From contig JADKHI010000005.1 in assembly GCA_016721825.1 (NCBI GenBank), positions 184,095 to 248,094 of the forward strand: DNA of 64,000 nt, in the 5' to 3' direction. Shown in pieces: positions 1-8,805 of this stretch. The translations under genes and the position numbers were made by a program. The notes under the pieces were generated by a model. It searched no databases and had not been told where the DNA came from. It was given only the letters and a program-made list of their open reading frames with translations. The DNA is from Flavobacteriales bacterium (GTDB lineage: Bacteria; Bacteroidota; Bacteroidia; Flavobacteriales_F; PHOS-HE28). Positions within the stretch are counted from its first letter, which is position 1. The number at the start of each line of letters is the position of its first letter.

Positions 1-1104
1 GTAAGGCAACAGCTTCCAGTTGAAGCCTTCGCTGTGGCCGAGGCGGGCCCTCCACCAGGCAGCATCGTAGGCCTCGGGGGCCAGCAGCTTCTGGCCGGTG
101 AGCGAAAGGGCGCTCCACTTCACGGTGTCCGGGTACACATCGGCGATCAGCAGGGCATCGCGCGGCTCGTCGCGGATGGCGCTCTGGATGAAGGTGATGT
201 TCGGCGCGTGGGGCTGGAAGAAGATGCTGCTCTGCGCCGTTCCGCCCATGCTGCCGCTGATCCAATACACATGCGCATGCTTGGCGATCTGCTCCAGCAA
301 GGGGTACACATCCTTCTGGAAGTTCGTGCCCAACACCGAGCGCGTGTTCCCCTGGAAGAGCGGGCTGTACTGCGGATCCTCTTCAGCCCAGATGGGGCGA
401 TGGGAGATGATGAATAGTGTCCTTAATGCGCACGAATCCATGGAGAGTGCATCATCAAGCATATCGTTCAATCGCGCGAACTGCTGGTCCGTGATGCCGC
501 CAGATAATTCAGTGTCTAGGAAAAGACACTCAATTGGACTCCGATAGTCCCAAGACCGGCCTGGATTGTCGGAGAGTGTTGTCCCCGATGGAACATCAGG
601 AGCTTCTGCCAGACGTTCGGATGTACATCTTGAAAGAGGAACGTAGTAGGCTCCTCGTGATGACTCGCTATCTCCAACATCATGATTCCCCGGCGCATTG
701 AAGAAGGGCATCTTCAACTTGCTGAAGAAGGCCTTCTGGTAACGGGGCAGGTCGTTCACCGGATCCATGAACAGGTCGCCGGTGCTGAGGAAGAGGTTGG
801 CGCCGAGGCTGTTGATGGTGTCGATGTTCGCGAGCAAGGTGGCCGCCGGATAGCCGCTGCGGTTGGTGCTCTCCCCGTGGAAATGCCCGCCGATCAGGAT
901 GCGGTAGTGGCCATTGCTATCCGCCGGAAGCACCTCCAGTCCATTGAAGGGGGAACGTTGGGCAGAGAGGATGATCGGAAAAATGAACGCCAACAAGAGC
1001 CACGGGCCGCGGGCCTCGGGCCACGGGCTTGAATCGCGGTCACGCCCGAGGCCCGAGGCCCGAAGCCCGAAGCCAACGCTGCATCTGCGATGGATCCAGG
1101 TCAT
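1..1104 (-). CDS. Calcineurin-like metallophosphoesterase, 3' end beyond window
   Basis: One frame stays open for 368 codons from position 1104 to the window edge. Metallophosphoesterase motifs appear in order: GGHFHG, STGDLFMDP, PGNHD and SHRPIW, with LFLDTEL between the last two, so the protein should bind two metals and cleave phosphate esters. A hydrophobic stretch LLLAFIFPIILSAQ looks like a signal peptide, suggesting export. The ATG overlaps the TGA of the upstream CotH-like gene (ATGA). The first roughly 36 residues precede the signal peptide and are encoded by a GC-rich inverted repeat, so the annotated N-terminus may not be the natural one. The usual C-terminal GHxH motif is not visible where expected (ISGSMGG instead). 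Substrate unknown. Confidence 0.72.
   Translation of the reverse strand, partial: MTWIHRRCSVGFGLRASGLGRDRDSSPWPEARGPWLLLAFIFPIILSAQRSPFNGLEVLPADSNGHYRILIGGHFHGESTNRSGYPAATLLANIDTINSLGANLFLSTGDLFMDPVNDLPRYQKAFFSKLKMPFFNAPGNHDVGDSESSRGAYYVPLSRCTSERLAEAPDVPSGTTLSDNPGRSWDYRSPIECLFLDTELSGGITDQQFARLNDMLDDALSMDSCALRTLFIISHRPIWAEEDPQYSPLFQGNTRSVLGTNFQKDVYPLLEQIAKHAHVYWISGSMGGTAQSSIFFQPHAPNITFIQSAIRDEPRDALLIADVYPDTVKWSALSLTGQKLLAPEAYDAAWWRARLGHSEGFNWKLLPY
1000..1076. repeat. GC-rich inverted repeat (REP-like)
   Basis: The arm CGGGCCTCGGGC (1010-1021) has a perfect 12-base reverse complement at 1044-1055 (GCCCGAGGCCCG). Further CCCGAAG and CACGGGC units flank both arms. The element lies inside the first codons of the metallophosphoesterase frame. 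It could be a REP-like palindrome that landed at the 5' end of the gene. Only one copy is visible in the window. Confidence 0.6.
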
Positions 1105-3593
1105 GTTCCCTTCGCGGCTTTGGTGGCGCTCAGCTTCTTCCCGTTCACCACAATGCTGCTGCCGGTGCCGCACTTGCTGGTGCTTTCCGCGTTCGCGGCA
1201 TCCACATCCTTCAGTTCCACGGTCACGGGTCCGTAGCGCATTTCGTCCTTGCCGGCATGGATGGCCTTGGTGGCCTGGAGCGTTCCACCGGTCATGACGA
1301 TCGACGCGCCCTCGCGACCCTCGAGCCCGATCCCAAGATCCTTTAGTTCCGAGCCGCTCAGGACCACTTTGGTGTTCACAGTGGCCTTCACCCCCACCCC
1401 TCGCGCACCTGCGATCATGCTCAGCGAAAGCGACAGTCCACCACCTTCCACACTGATGGCATCATCCTTCGCCCCCTCGAAGCGCGTACCCGACACCTGG
1501 GCGCGCACGAAATGCAGCTCGAGTTGGTCCGAAGCGCCGGTGAACGTGCAAGAACGCAGCTGTGCTTCCCCGAGGGAAAGATCCACCAGCGTGGCACTTG
1601 TCCCAGCGAAGCGGCAATGCTCCAGGCTCACGTTGGAGCGGTAGAAGCTGAGCTCGGCCGGGCGGACCTGGTCGTAGGCATAGCGCATCAGCCCAGTGAA
1701 GTGAACATTGTCGAGGCGGCTCTGTCCCGCAGCTTCGATCACGTGCACGCCCAGTGAACTGCTGTCCGGGCTCGTCACCACGATCGGCATCTCATCGGTT
1801 CCGATCCAACGCAAGGGCGAGCGGCTCACCAGCTCGGCACCCTTCGATAGCGACAACTTCAGCGGGGCGAGGGCTTCCACCGTGTAGCCACTCGGGATCA
1901 CGAGGTCGCGGTCAACGATCCATGCACCGGGCCGGATCCGCACCACATGCGCCTGATCATCCACGTCCACGAAGGGGAACGAACGGAAGGTGGCCGCCTT
2001 CTGACCCGGCATGGCCAGGCCTTGCACCGTGCGCAGACCGAAGGCTTGCACCGGTACCGTGCGCACGACCGAAGCCCCGAGGAAACGGCATTGCAGTTCC
2101 ACCTTGTCGACCAGCAAGCTGTCGTTCACGGGGCCGGTGAGGAAACGGACTTCCACCGGGCTTCCCACCCCACCCCGCGGGCGACAGGGAACGATGGTGC
2201 GTGAGCGTGGCGCGAAGTGGCGGCCATCGGGCAGCACCAAGCTGTCCACCTGCACCGGCAGGGCGTCCGAAGGCACCACCATCAGTACGAGCGTATCGCC
2301 TTGCAGCCCTTGTGTGTAGGCGTTCAGCGGGCGTGGCGAGGCCATCAAGCGGCGGATCGCCTTCTGGTTGGCGTAATACAGCGACCGGTCCAGCTCCTTG
2401 TAGGGGAACTCGCGGTAGATGGTGGCACTGGCGGTATCGAGCGGTCCTTTCAGCGCAGCGAACGAACTGTCCAGATAGGCGGTAACGGAGAGGCGCTCCA
2501 GGTGATGCACATAGGCCGCCATGATGGCCGGATCGTTGAGGAACTGCGTGTGCAACTCATCCTTCTGCCGGAAACCACCGGTGTAGCGATAGGCTCCGGC
2601 AAGCTCCTTGGTCGGGAAGGCGCTGAAGCTCTCATAGCTCACGGGTTCCAGGCGCTGGGCGCCCGGGTCGTAGTAAAACTTCACGTCGCTCCAGTCCATG
2701 CTATGGTGTCCACCCACCAGATCGATCAGCGCCAGGCGACGACCGATCAGGTCGGCATGGAACACTTCACCGGCCGACTTCTCGCCACGGCGGAAGGCAT
2801 CCACCAAGGCCAGCGCCTGCTCGAACTGGGCCTTGCCTGTCGGATCCTTTGCAAGGTCGTCCGTTCCGTAGGCATCGAGGGCCGCAGCTTGGTAGGCACC
2901 GTAGGCATCGTTCACCTGCACACCGTCCAGACCGTTCAGCCGGTGCTGCCAGAACAGGGCCGGATCGAAGCGCAACAGCGGACCGTTCAGGCGGCCGTTG
3001 TTCTGCAAGAGCTCGGGGCCGAAATGCTCTTCGTAGGCGTAGACACCAAGGTCCTCTCCGTTCAGTTCCACGCGGCAGAATCCATAACGCAGCGCCACGA
3101 TGCCTTCGCCCCGGCTCAGTTGATGGTAGAACCAGTCACAGAGGTAATTGCGTGTGCCTGGGTGTTGCAGGCTGAAGCGCTTCATGCCCAGGAAACCGCC
3201 ATCCTTCTTGGCGATCACGCGGAAGCTCCACTTGCGTCCGTCCACATGGTCGGTCATCTTGCCTTTGATCCGCACCTTCGCCTTGAAGGGTGCGTTGTCC
3301 GCCTCGACCTTGGCGTCCACGTAGTCGTTGCCTTCCTGCTCGATCACGCCCCGTTCCAGCGCACGGTCCACCACCTCCTGGATGAACTCCATGTCCTTCT
3401 CATCAACCGTGAGCTTGATGGTGGGCGGTTCCACGGCGAAACTGGCCGGGTAGTTCACCGCCCACTGCTTCACGAAGCGACCCAGACCAGGATGGCCGCG
3501 CTTGTGCAGAAAGGCGTTCGTGGCCCACGCGGCCGAAGCGATGAACATGAGCACCAGTAGGGTGCCGAATAGCCACTTGCGACGCTTGGACAT
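1101..3593 (-). CDS. CotH-like kinase family protein with C-terminal beta-helix-like region
   Basis: Protein of 830 residues with an N-terminal membrane anchor or signal (KWLFGTLLVLMFIASAAWA). A CotH-type domain follows at about residues 75-400, with RIKGKMTDHVDGRKWSFRV, FLGMKRFSLQHP and ELNGEDLGVYAYEEHF. CotH relatives are atypical protein kinases of spore coats and of secreted bacterial proteins; here the target is unknown. The C-terminal third holds irregular repeats (SNVSLEHCRF, GEAQLRSCTFTG, RAQVSGTRFEGA) typical of a right-handed beta-helix. I chose the ATG at 3593 because a TACTTTCG promoter box lies 16 bases upstream and this start avoids the neighbouring gene. Its neighbours are an O-antigen ligase-like gene and a second CotH gene. 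Confidence 0.8.
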   Translation of the reverse strand: MSKRRKWLFGTLLVLMFIASAAWATNAFLHKRGHPGLGRFVKQWAVNYPASFAVEPPTIKLTVDEKDMEFIQEVVDRALERGVIEQEGNDYVDAKVEADNAPFKAKVRIKGKMTDHVDGRKWSFRVIAKKDGGFLGMKRFSLQHPGTRNYLCDWFYHQLSRGEGIVALRYGFCRVELNGEDLGVYAYEEHFGPELLQNNGRLNGPLLRFDPALFWQHRLNGLDGVQVNDAYGAYQAAALDAYGTDDLAKDPTGKAQFEQALALVDAFRRGEKSAGEVFHADLIGRRLALIDLVGGHHSMDWSDVKFYYDPGAQRLEPVSYESFSAFPTKELAGAYRYTGGFRQKDELHTQFLNDPAIMAAYVHHLERLSVTAYLDSSFAALKGPLDTASATIYREFPYKELDRSLYYANQKAIRRLMASPRPLNAYTQGLQGDTLVLMVVPSDALPVQVDSLVLPDGRHFAPRSRTIVPCRPRGGVGSPVEVRFLTGPVNDSLLVDKVELQCRFLGASVVRTVPVQAFGLRTVQGLAMPGQKAATFRSFPFVDVDDQAHVVRIRPGAWIVDRDLVIPSGYTVEALAPLKLSLSKGAELVSRSPLRWIGTDEMPIVVTSPDSSSLGVHVIEAAGQSRLDNVHFTGLMRYAYDQVRPAELSFYRSNVSLEHCRFAGTSATLVDLSLGEAQLRSCTFTGASDQLELHFVRAQVSGTRFEGAKDDAISVEGGGLSLSLSMIAGARGVGVKATVNTKVVLSGSELKDLGIGLEGREGASIVMTGGTLQATKAIHAGKDEMRYGPVTVELKDVDAANAESTSKCGTGSSIVVNGKKLSATKAAKGT

Positions 3594-3609
3594 GGGGTTG
3601 AACGGGACG

Positions 3610-3617
3610 CGAAAGTA
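3610..3617 (-). promoter_or_regulatory. TACTTTCG promoter box for CotH gene
   Basis: Matches the Bacteroidota -7 consensus TAnnTTTG at seven of eight positions, counting the degenerate ones. It lies 16 bases upstream of the ATG at 3593 and decides that start. Confidence 0.5.
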
Positions 3618-3627
3618 AGCGGGTATG

Positions 3628-5007
3628 TCAGCGACGAAGCACCACATCGCCGATCAGCGGCACCACCTCGGCATCAGCGCCTTCCTGTTCCAGCTTCGCC
3701 TCCTCCTGTCGGCTCAAATAGTGCACGATGTCGTCCTCGGACAGCAGCGTCATGATGATCACCAGAATGATGGAGAAGGGATTGAGCGAGCCGGTGAGCC
3801 ATGATTCGTAGAGGACGGAGAACATGGACGAGAACATCACTGCGAACGCGACCGGCACGAGCTTGTTGGCCTTGAAGAAAAGCAGCATGTAACTGCGGAA
3901 ATAGAGCAGGATGCCGACCGCCCCGGTGTTGAACCACATGGTGAGGTAGGAGTTGTGCACCCCCCCGTGGTGTCCTTGTGAGCGCAGGAACTTGTAGTTG
4001 TGGCGCATCACCCACTCATCGTTCCCGAAGCCACCTCCGAAGACCAGGAAGCCGCCCTTGTTGATCTGTTCCCAGGCGAAATTCCACGCGAAATAGCGGC
4101 CAGAGCCATCCTCGAGCGTTTCCACGCGGAAGAACTTCTCCAGACCGAAGGCCATGACAATAACGGCCAGGTTGGACGAGACAAGCTCGGCGATGCCGAT
4201 GGAGGCGATGAAGGCCACGAAGCCCAGGAAAGGAGAAAGACTGAAAAAGCGCCCGAACACGAGGAACATCGACGAAGCCACCACCGACGTGCGGGACCCG
4301 CATTTGATGAGCACGAACCCGATGACGCCGAACACGATGATCTTGTCGATCCGGCTGAACAAGTGCGGATTCATGTAGTTGACGACATAGGCCAGCATGA
4401 AGGTGACGTAGCAGAAGATCCCCAGACCGTTGGGGTTGCCGAACAGGCCGCGGAAACGGCCGCCGATCATCACCCAACCCGGCTGCACGTAAAGAATGGC
4501 GTAGCCGAAGGCCAGGACCGTCACGATGAAGAACAGGAAGTTCCGCATGAACAGCCACCCTTGGCGCCGGAAGTTCATCAACACGTAGTTCGGGATGATG
4601 AGGTAGAGCAGCGCGTAGGAAATGGTCTTCGAAACGCCGTTGAGCACATCGCTGCTCTGCATGAGCGGCAGGAAGCTGTACACGAAGAAGGGCAGGAAGA
4701 TCGTGAACACCCGGCTCAGGGGCATGAAGCGCTGGGTCTCCAGCAGGAAGATCAGGCTGAGCGCGATGATGTAGGTGTACTTGGCGCTCTTGATCTTCCG
4801 CATCTGGAAGAACTCCGGCGACATGTCGGAGAGGATCAAGATCAACAGGAAGCCGAAGATCATGTCCGCCCACAGATCGCTACGGCGGAACAGGAAGACA
4901 GTGGCCGGCAAGATCAGGTAGATCAGCGGGCCTAGGTAAAGCGTGGTAAAGAGCCAGACGACGATGATGCCGAGGAGCTGGGTGTGGGCCTTGAGGAACT
5001 TGATCAT
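3628..5007 (-). CDS. O-antigen ligase/polymerase-like membrane protein
   Basis: A 459-residue protein with roughly ten to twelve hydrophobic segments. It carries the GNPNGLG motif followed by FCYVTFMLAYV and a later HNSYLTMWFNTGAVGILLYF motif. Both are typical of the Wzy_C/WaaL group, which either polymerises undecaprenol-linked repeat units or ligates the finished chain to an acceptor in the periplasm. The ATG at 5007 overlaps the stop of the upstream CotH gene (ATGA), indicating translational coupling. The sequence alone does not tell ligase from polymerase. It is one of the few integral glycan-handling proteins in the locus besides the ABC exporter and the MBOATs. Confidence 0.82.
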   Translation of the reverse strand: MIKFLKAHTQLLGIIVVWLFTTLYLGPLIYLILPATVFLFRRSDLWADMIFGFLLILILSDMSPEFFQMRKIKSAKYTYIIALSLIFLLETQRFMPLSRVFTIFLPFFVYSFLPLMQSSDVLNGVSKTISYALLYLIIPNYVLMNFRRQGWLFMRNFLFFIVTVLAFGYAILYVQPGWVMIGGRFRGLFGNPNGLGIFCYVTFMLAYVVNYMNPHLFSRIDKIIVFGVIGFVLIKCGSRTSVVASSMFLVFGRFFSLSPFLGFVAFIASIGIAELVSSNLAVIVMAFGLEKFFRVETLEDGSGRYFAWNFAWEQINKGGFLVFGGGFGNDEWVMRHNYKFLRSQGHHGGVHNSYLTMWFNTGAVGILLYFRSYMLLFFKANKLVPVAFAVMFSSMFSVLYESWLTGSLNPFSIILVIIMTLLSEDDIVHYLSRQEEAKLEQEGADAEVVPLIGDVVLRR

Positions 5008-6659
5008 GACCGCTCTGCGACCAGTTCGTTCAAATGCAGAGTAACGGCCGCGTTCCGCGCCGAGGCATAGGCCAACAACACGGCCACCTGTTCCCTCCAG
5101 CGGTCCATGGTCAAAGGTCGACGCCACCGCGCAATGTGCATCGGCATCTCTGGTTCCAGCTCACGGGCCATGGCGGCCACCTGTTGCATCATCCGTTCTG
5201 TGGAAAGGGCTTCGCGCTGGAACGACCGCACCCGCTCAACGAAACGACCGCGCAAGCTGGGCGAGGCCAGGCAAGCCCGGAACAACCGCGACAAGGGGGC
5301 CTGCCGAGAGCGCAGGTGGGCGATGGTGTTGAACTCCGGCCCCAACGGATAGCCATAGCTCAGATCGCTGTCGCCCATCAACATCCGCCAACGACCATCG
5401 CATTGCGTCACGCCCGGCCTCGGATCACCGGAATAGCGCCACAGCTTCACGTTCTGCTCCGGCCAATCTGTGTTGCTGATGATGACCTGCGCCGCCAAGT
5501 AGGAGATCAGGTCCTCGGTGTCCATGAAACGTTCCATGGTCGGCCCCGGATCGGTCCCGGCCTTCACGTGTTGGTCCAGTTCATTCAACGCACGCATGAA
5601 AACGTCCAGATCCTCTTGCGCACCCTCTGCGAGGATGCCGCGGTCGGCAATGATGGTGACCTCCTTGGCCTTGCAACCGGCCCGTCTGGCCATCTCCTGA
5701 TCATCATGGCGTTCGCGCAGCTGGTGCAGGCCCCAATATGCACCGTTCAAGTAGACCACGCAGTTCCGCACGGCCGAGGTACCGAACCCAAGTCCTTCGC
5801 ACATCCGGTGGACCAGCGCATCGCGCATGAAGGCCTTGTCCTGGTCGTTGCCTCCCGTGCGCAGCACCAGTGTGCGGTGGCCCTTGCCTTGCTGCGGTGA
5901 GAAGAAGGTCATGTCGTCCGTGGCACCATCATCCAACCTCAACCGCAGCGCATGCTGGGGGAACCCCCGGGTGTTGTTGCCATTGATGCGGATCCGGGCG
6001 TCACCGGCCCACGTGGTGAAGCCATCAGGTTCGTCCCACACCACTTGGGCCGCGCGCTCCCAGGTCTTGCCCCGGAACTGGTAGTTGCCAGGGTAACGCC
6101 ACCAGCGTTGATACTGGGGAAATCGTTTCACCGCCTCCTCTTCCTGATGGAAGATCCCATGGCCGACCACGTAGATGCCGGTATCAGCGTCGAAGAACGC
6201 GCCTTCGGGCACCGCGATGGACAGTACGGGCAAAGCATGCTGGAGACCTCCGAAGCTGCGCGACACCACCGGACCGCATCGGCCCTCAGCGTCAAAGGCC
6301 CTGTACCGGACAGTGGTCCGCTGTGGGAAGTCGAACAGCTCGGGGCTTCGCCATTGCGGCGAGGTGGGTGTGCGTAGAAGTCGCTCGATGGCAGCATCGT
6401 TCGGGCGAAGCATCGTCGAGGCTACCCAGATCGGTGACCCCGGACCCGGAATGTCCCCGTTGAGCGTATAGCGGACCAAGCATCCCGGGGGAACAGTGGG
6501 TTCGCCGGTAGCGTGTATGGAAGGTATGGTCAATGCCGGGGCCGGCACGGACGATCGCAACTTGACGGGTCTGAAGGCCGCAGCTACCAGCACCAAGCCG
6601 CTGAGGACCGCTGCCATCCCTAGGATGTCGGAACGTCCCTTCCCCACGGCCGGCTTCAT
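5004..6659 (-). CDS. CotH-like kinase family protein (second copy)
   Basis: Protein of 551 residues with one N-terminal transmembrane segment (ILGMAAVLSGLVLVAAAF). An extracellular sugar-binding-like stretch (LVRYTLNGDIPGPGSPIW, TTVRYRAFDAEG) resembles the chitobiase C-terminal/FN3-like module often fused to CotH domains. The CotH domain follows: RIRINGNNTRGFPQHALRL, FMRDALVHRMCEGLGF, VYLNGAYWGLHQLRERHD and WRMLMGDSDLSYGY. It is only distantly similar to the CotH gene at 1101-3593, so the pair need not be a recent duplication. It is coupled by overlap to the O-antigen ligase-like gene, and one base separates it from the gene upstream. Confidence 0.82.
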   Translation of the reverse strand: MKPAVGKGRSDILGMAAVLSGLVLVAAAFRPVKLRSSVPAPALTIPSIHATGEPTVPPGCLVRYTLNGDIPGPGSPIWVASTMLRPNDAAIERLLRTPTSPQWRSPELFDFPQRTTVRYRAFDAEGRCGPVVSRSFGGLQHALPVLSIAVPEGAFFDADTGIYVVGHGIFHQEEEAVKRFPQYQRWWRYPGNYQFRGKTWERAAQVVWDEPDGFTTWAGDARIRINGNNTRGFPQHALRLRLDDGATDDMTFFSPQQGKGHRTLVLRTGGNDQDKAFMRDALVHRMCEGLGFGTSAVRNCVVYLNGAYWGLHQLRERHDDQEMARRAGCKAKEVTIIADRGILAEGAQEDLDVFMRALNELDQHVKAGTDPGPTMERFMDTEDLISYLAAQVIISNTDWPEQNVKLWRYSGDPRPGVTQCDGRWRMLMGDSDLSYGYPLGPEFNTIAHLRSRQAPLSRLFRACLASPSLRGRFVERVRSFQREALSTERMMQQVAAMARELEPEMPMHIARWRRPLTMDRWREQVAVLLAYASARNAAVTLHLNELVAERS

Positions 6660-6660
6660 A

Positions 6661-7065
6661 TCAGGTGGACTTGCTGACCAACGCCCAGCGGAGCAGAAGG
6701 ACCACCGGCACGAAACAGACCAGCGTGATCAACCCTGCACTGCTACCACAGCCCACACCCACCAGCACGGCGGCCAGGTTGAGCAGAAAGTGACGTTCTG
6801 AAGTTCCCTGACCTTCACGGCGTAGTAACAAGGCCACGCCTACGAAAGCGATGCTGAGCGGAACAGAGGCGCGCACCAGTCCCACTGCCATCGCGCTAAG
6901 CCCGGCCCATACGGCAAGCGTCCTCGGCTGCGCGCCTTGAAGCGGAACAACGCGGCCAAGCACGAGGCCTAATAGCGCGGCCAGACAGAGACCGATCAAC
7001 GCCCCAAGGATGTCGTAGGGCGTGAACAATCCCATCTGGTCAGCGAGCAGTCCTTTCAGGTCCAT
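6661..7065 (-). CDS. Small membrane protein of unknown function
   Basis: A 134-residue protein, mostly hydrophobic, with four likely transmembrane segments (for example ILGALIGLCLAALLGLVLG and VPLSIAFVGVALLLRR). It shares no family motif that I recognise. CotH genes are often accompanied by small membrane proteins such as the DUF4956 group, and this could be a distant equivalent. The ATG at 7065 is preferred over one at 7086 because a TAACTTTG box lies 18 bases upstream of it. It is the first gene of the five-gene minus-strand unit that ends at the window edge. Confidence 0.65.
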   Translation of the reverse strand: MDLKGLLADQMGLFTPYDILGALIGLCLAALLGLVLGRVVPLQGAQPRTLAVWAGLSAMAVGLVRASVPLSIAFVGVALLLRREGQGTSERHFLLNLAAVLVGVGCGSSAGLITLVCFVPVVLLLRWALVSKST

Positions 7066-7083
7066 GGGCTTGGGTCGAAGCGC

Positions 7084-7091
7084 CAAAGTTA
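7084..7091 (-). promoter_or_regulatory. TAACTTTG promoter box
   Basis: Exact TAnnTTTG match 18 bases upstream of the ATG at 7065. It faces away from the box at 7124-7131, so this short region is a divergent promoter pair. Confidence 0.55.
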
Positions 7092-7123
7092 ACCGGCGGG
7101 CTGCATGCTTCCTGGCCGTGTAC

Positions 7124-7131
7124 TACTTTCG
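7124..7131 (+). promoter_or_regulatory. TACTTTCG promoter box
   Basis: TAnnTTTG-like box just upstream of the GTG start codons at 7136 and 7142. The spacing implies a very short or absent leader. Confidence 0.5.
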
Positions 7132-7135
7132 CCAC

Positions 7136-8029
7136 GTGCCCGTGAACACCCGCAATATTCTCCTGGCGAGCGTGCTGAACCTTGCGTTCTGCGCGGCTCA
7201 AGGACAGAGCGTGCTTCAGTCGGGGACCACCTTGGTGGTGGACGCGGGAACCGTGTTGCGGATCGAGGGGCAGGGAACGGTCGCCACCACACCCGGAAGC
7301 ACCTGGGTGAACAATGGAGAGGTACAGCTTGGTCCGCAAGCGCTGTTGAACGAGGCGAACGGCGCGCCGATCTCCGGCACAGGTACTGAGCGCTACACTG
7401 CCACCTACACGGACCCGCTCAGCAACACAGAGCCAGGTGGTCTACGGTTGGTGGTATCCACTGTTCAAGCTCCCCAAGGCGTAACGCTCGTTCGTGGTCA
7501 CCAGCCGATCACGGAACCCGGCGGAGCGGTCGGCACGGCACGGTGGTACCAATGGGCCAGTGATGTGAACACGGGCCTGGATGCTGAGGTGCGTTTCGGC
7601 TACGATGAAAGCCAGCTGAACAGCGTGGTGGAGACCGACCAGGTGCTGCATGTGCTGCAGGCCAACACCTTCTGGTTGGCGATCCCCTCCTCGGTGGATG
7701 CCCCGAACGACCGTGTGGATGCGATCAACTTGGACAGCATCGGCACGCTCACCACGTTCAGCGGCGCCCTCACAACGGGGCTAGCGGACGGCTCGAACCC
7801 CTTGCAGGCCATGCTCTTTCCCACCGTCACCGACGAGAGTGTTATAGTGGTGGTGGGCAAGTCGAGCCTCCTTTCCGTGGAACTGCTCGACGTGCAAGGT
7901 CGCGGACTCCGCTCCTACACATCACCTGCGCCATCCCGGACCATGCGGATCGATGTCAGCGGGCTTAGTGCTGGCGTCTATTTGGTCCGCGTCAACGGTG
8001 GCCGGGCCCTTCGATTTATTCGATCATGA
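7136..8029 (+). CDS. Secreted protein with T9SS type A sorting domain
   Basis: Protein of about 297 residues with a signal peptide (NILLASVLNLAFCAAQGQ). A short beta-rich head (TTLVVDAGTVLRIEGQGT) resembles the start of many Bacteroidota cell-surface proteins. The C-terminal region has the T9SS type A pattern: VELLDVQGRGLRSY, then MRIDVSGLSAGVYLVRVN and a basic end. It should therefore be exported through the type IX system and anchored or released. No ATG fits; GTG at 7136 or 7142 is the start, decided by the promoter box. Its stop overlaps the ATG of the next gene (ATGA), so it leads a coupled four-gene unit. Confidence 0.78.
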   Translation: MPVNTRNILLASVLNLAFCAAQGQSVLQSGTTLVVDAGTVLRIEGQGTVATTPGSTWVNNGEVQLGPQALLNEANGAPISGTGTERYTATYTDPLSNTEPGGLRLVVSTVQAPQGVTLVRGHQPITEPGGAVGTARWYQWASDVNTGLDAEVRFGYDESQLNSVVETDQVLHVLQANTFWLAIPSSVDAPNDRVDAINLDSIGTLTTFSGALTTGLADGSNPLQAMLFPTVTDESVIVVVGKSSLLSVELLDVQGRGLRSYTSPAPSRTMRIDVSGLSAGVYLVRVNGGRALRFIRS

Positions 8030-8805
8030 GGAAGGGCGCGCTGGGTCTCCTCTCCTGCTTGTTGGCGATGACGGCTGGCGCCCAATGGGATGTGCCGGCC
8101 AAGGTCCAATTGAACGGTAGCGCTCCGAACGATCGGCAAGTGACGGGACTGTCCGCTCCCGATGCCCAGGATGCCGGAGTGGCGGTCGCCAGCGCACGCA
8201 CCCTGAGCACCAACTATGCATTGGCCCAAGGACAGGATGTTCTGACCGCTTCGCTCACCCCCTCGATCACGGCCTACTTCCCAGGTCTTCTGATCACGCT
8301 CGTTCCGACCCAAGCGAACCATGGCGCGGTCAGCCTCAGTGTGGACGGCCTCTCCGCCTTGGCCGTGCATAAGTTCGTTTCGCTACCATTGGATAGCGCT
8401 GACCTTCGCCCCGGCATTCCGGTAACAGTGGTGTTCGACGGCTCCGCGTTCCAGATCACCAGCCAACTGGAACCAGGCTGCCCGGCGGGCACGATCGCGT
8501 TCACTCGGGACGCCTGCATTGAGGCCGCTACCCGCGATTCCCTGACCTTCTACAACGCGAACTTGGCGTGTGTGGCTGCGAACGGACGGCTCTGCACCAT
8601 GAACGAGTGGACCAGGGCCTGCCTTCAGGTGCCGGGGTTCACCAACAGCGTAGCAGCGTTCGAATGGGCCGATGATGCGGCCAACTTTTCAGGCAATGCG
8701 AAAGTGATGGGTTATGACGGGGTGTCACCGCTACCGAATTGCCGGTCAGGCGGGCACACGGACCCCTTCGGTCTGCGCCCTTACCGATGCTGCTTCGACC
8801 GATGA
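8026..8805 (+). CDS. Secreted tail-fibre-like/eight-cysteine protein, paralogue 1
   Basis: A 259-residue protein with a signal peptide ending in TAGAQ. The first half resembles phage tail-fibre repeats: NDRQVTGLSAPDAQDAGVAV, then SLTPSITAYFPGLLITLVPT, AVSLSVDGLSALAV and VTVVFDGSAFQIT. The second half has eight cysteines in the order CPAG, DACIE, LACV, NGRLCTMNEW, RACL, PNC and a terminal RCC. This spacing recalls the C-type-lectin-like fold of formylglycine-generating-enzyme relatives (GRL-T-EW). It is coupled by ATGA overlap on both sides to its neighbours. Function unknown; a surface-binding or structural role is my inference. Confidence 0.72.
   Translation: MRKGALGLLSCLLAMTAGAQWDVPAKVQLNGSAPNDRQVTGLSAPDAQDAGVAVASARTLSTNYALAQGQDVLTASLTPSITAYFPGLLITLVPTQANHGAVSLSVDGLSALAVHKFVSLPLDSADLRPGIPVTVVFDGSAFQITSQLEPGCPAGTIAFTRDACIEAATRDSLTFYNANLACVAANGRLCTMNEWTRACLQVPGFTNSVAAFEWADDAANFSGNAKVMGYDGVSPLPNCRSGGHTDPFGLRPYRCCFDR

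Noticed and set aside
2217..3560. Long plus-strand open frame opposite the CotH gene
   Set aside because: Antisense shadow of a high-GC gene; no signal peptide, motif or promoter, and the opposite strand has clear CotH motifs.
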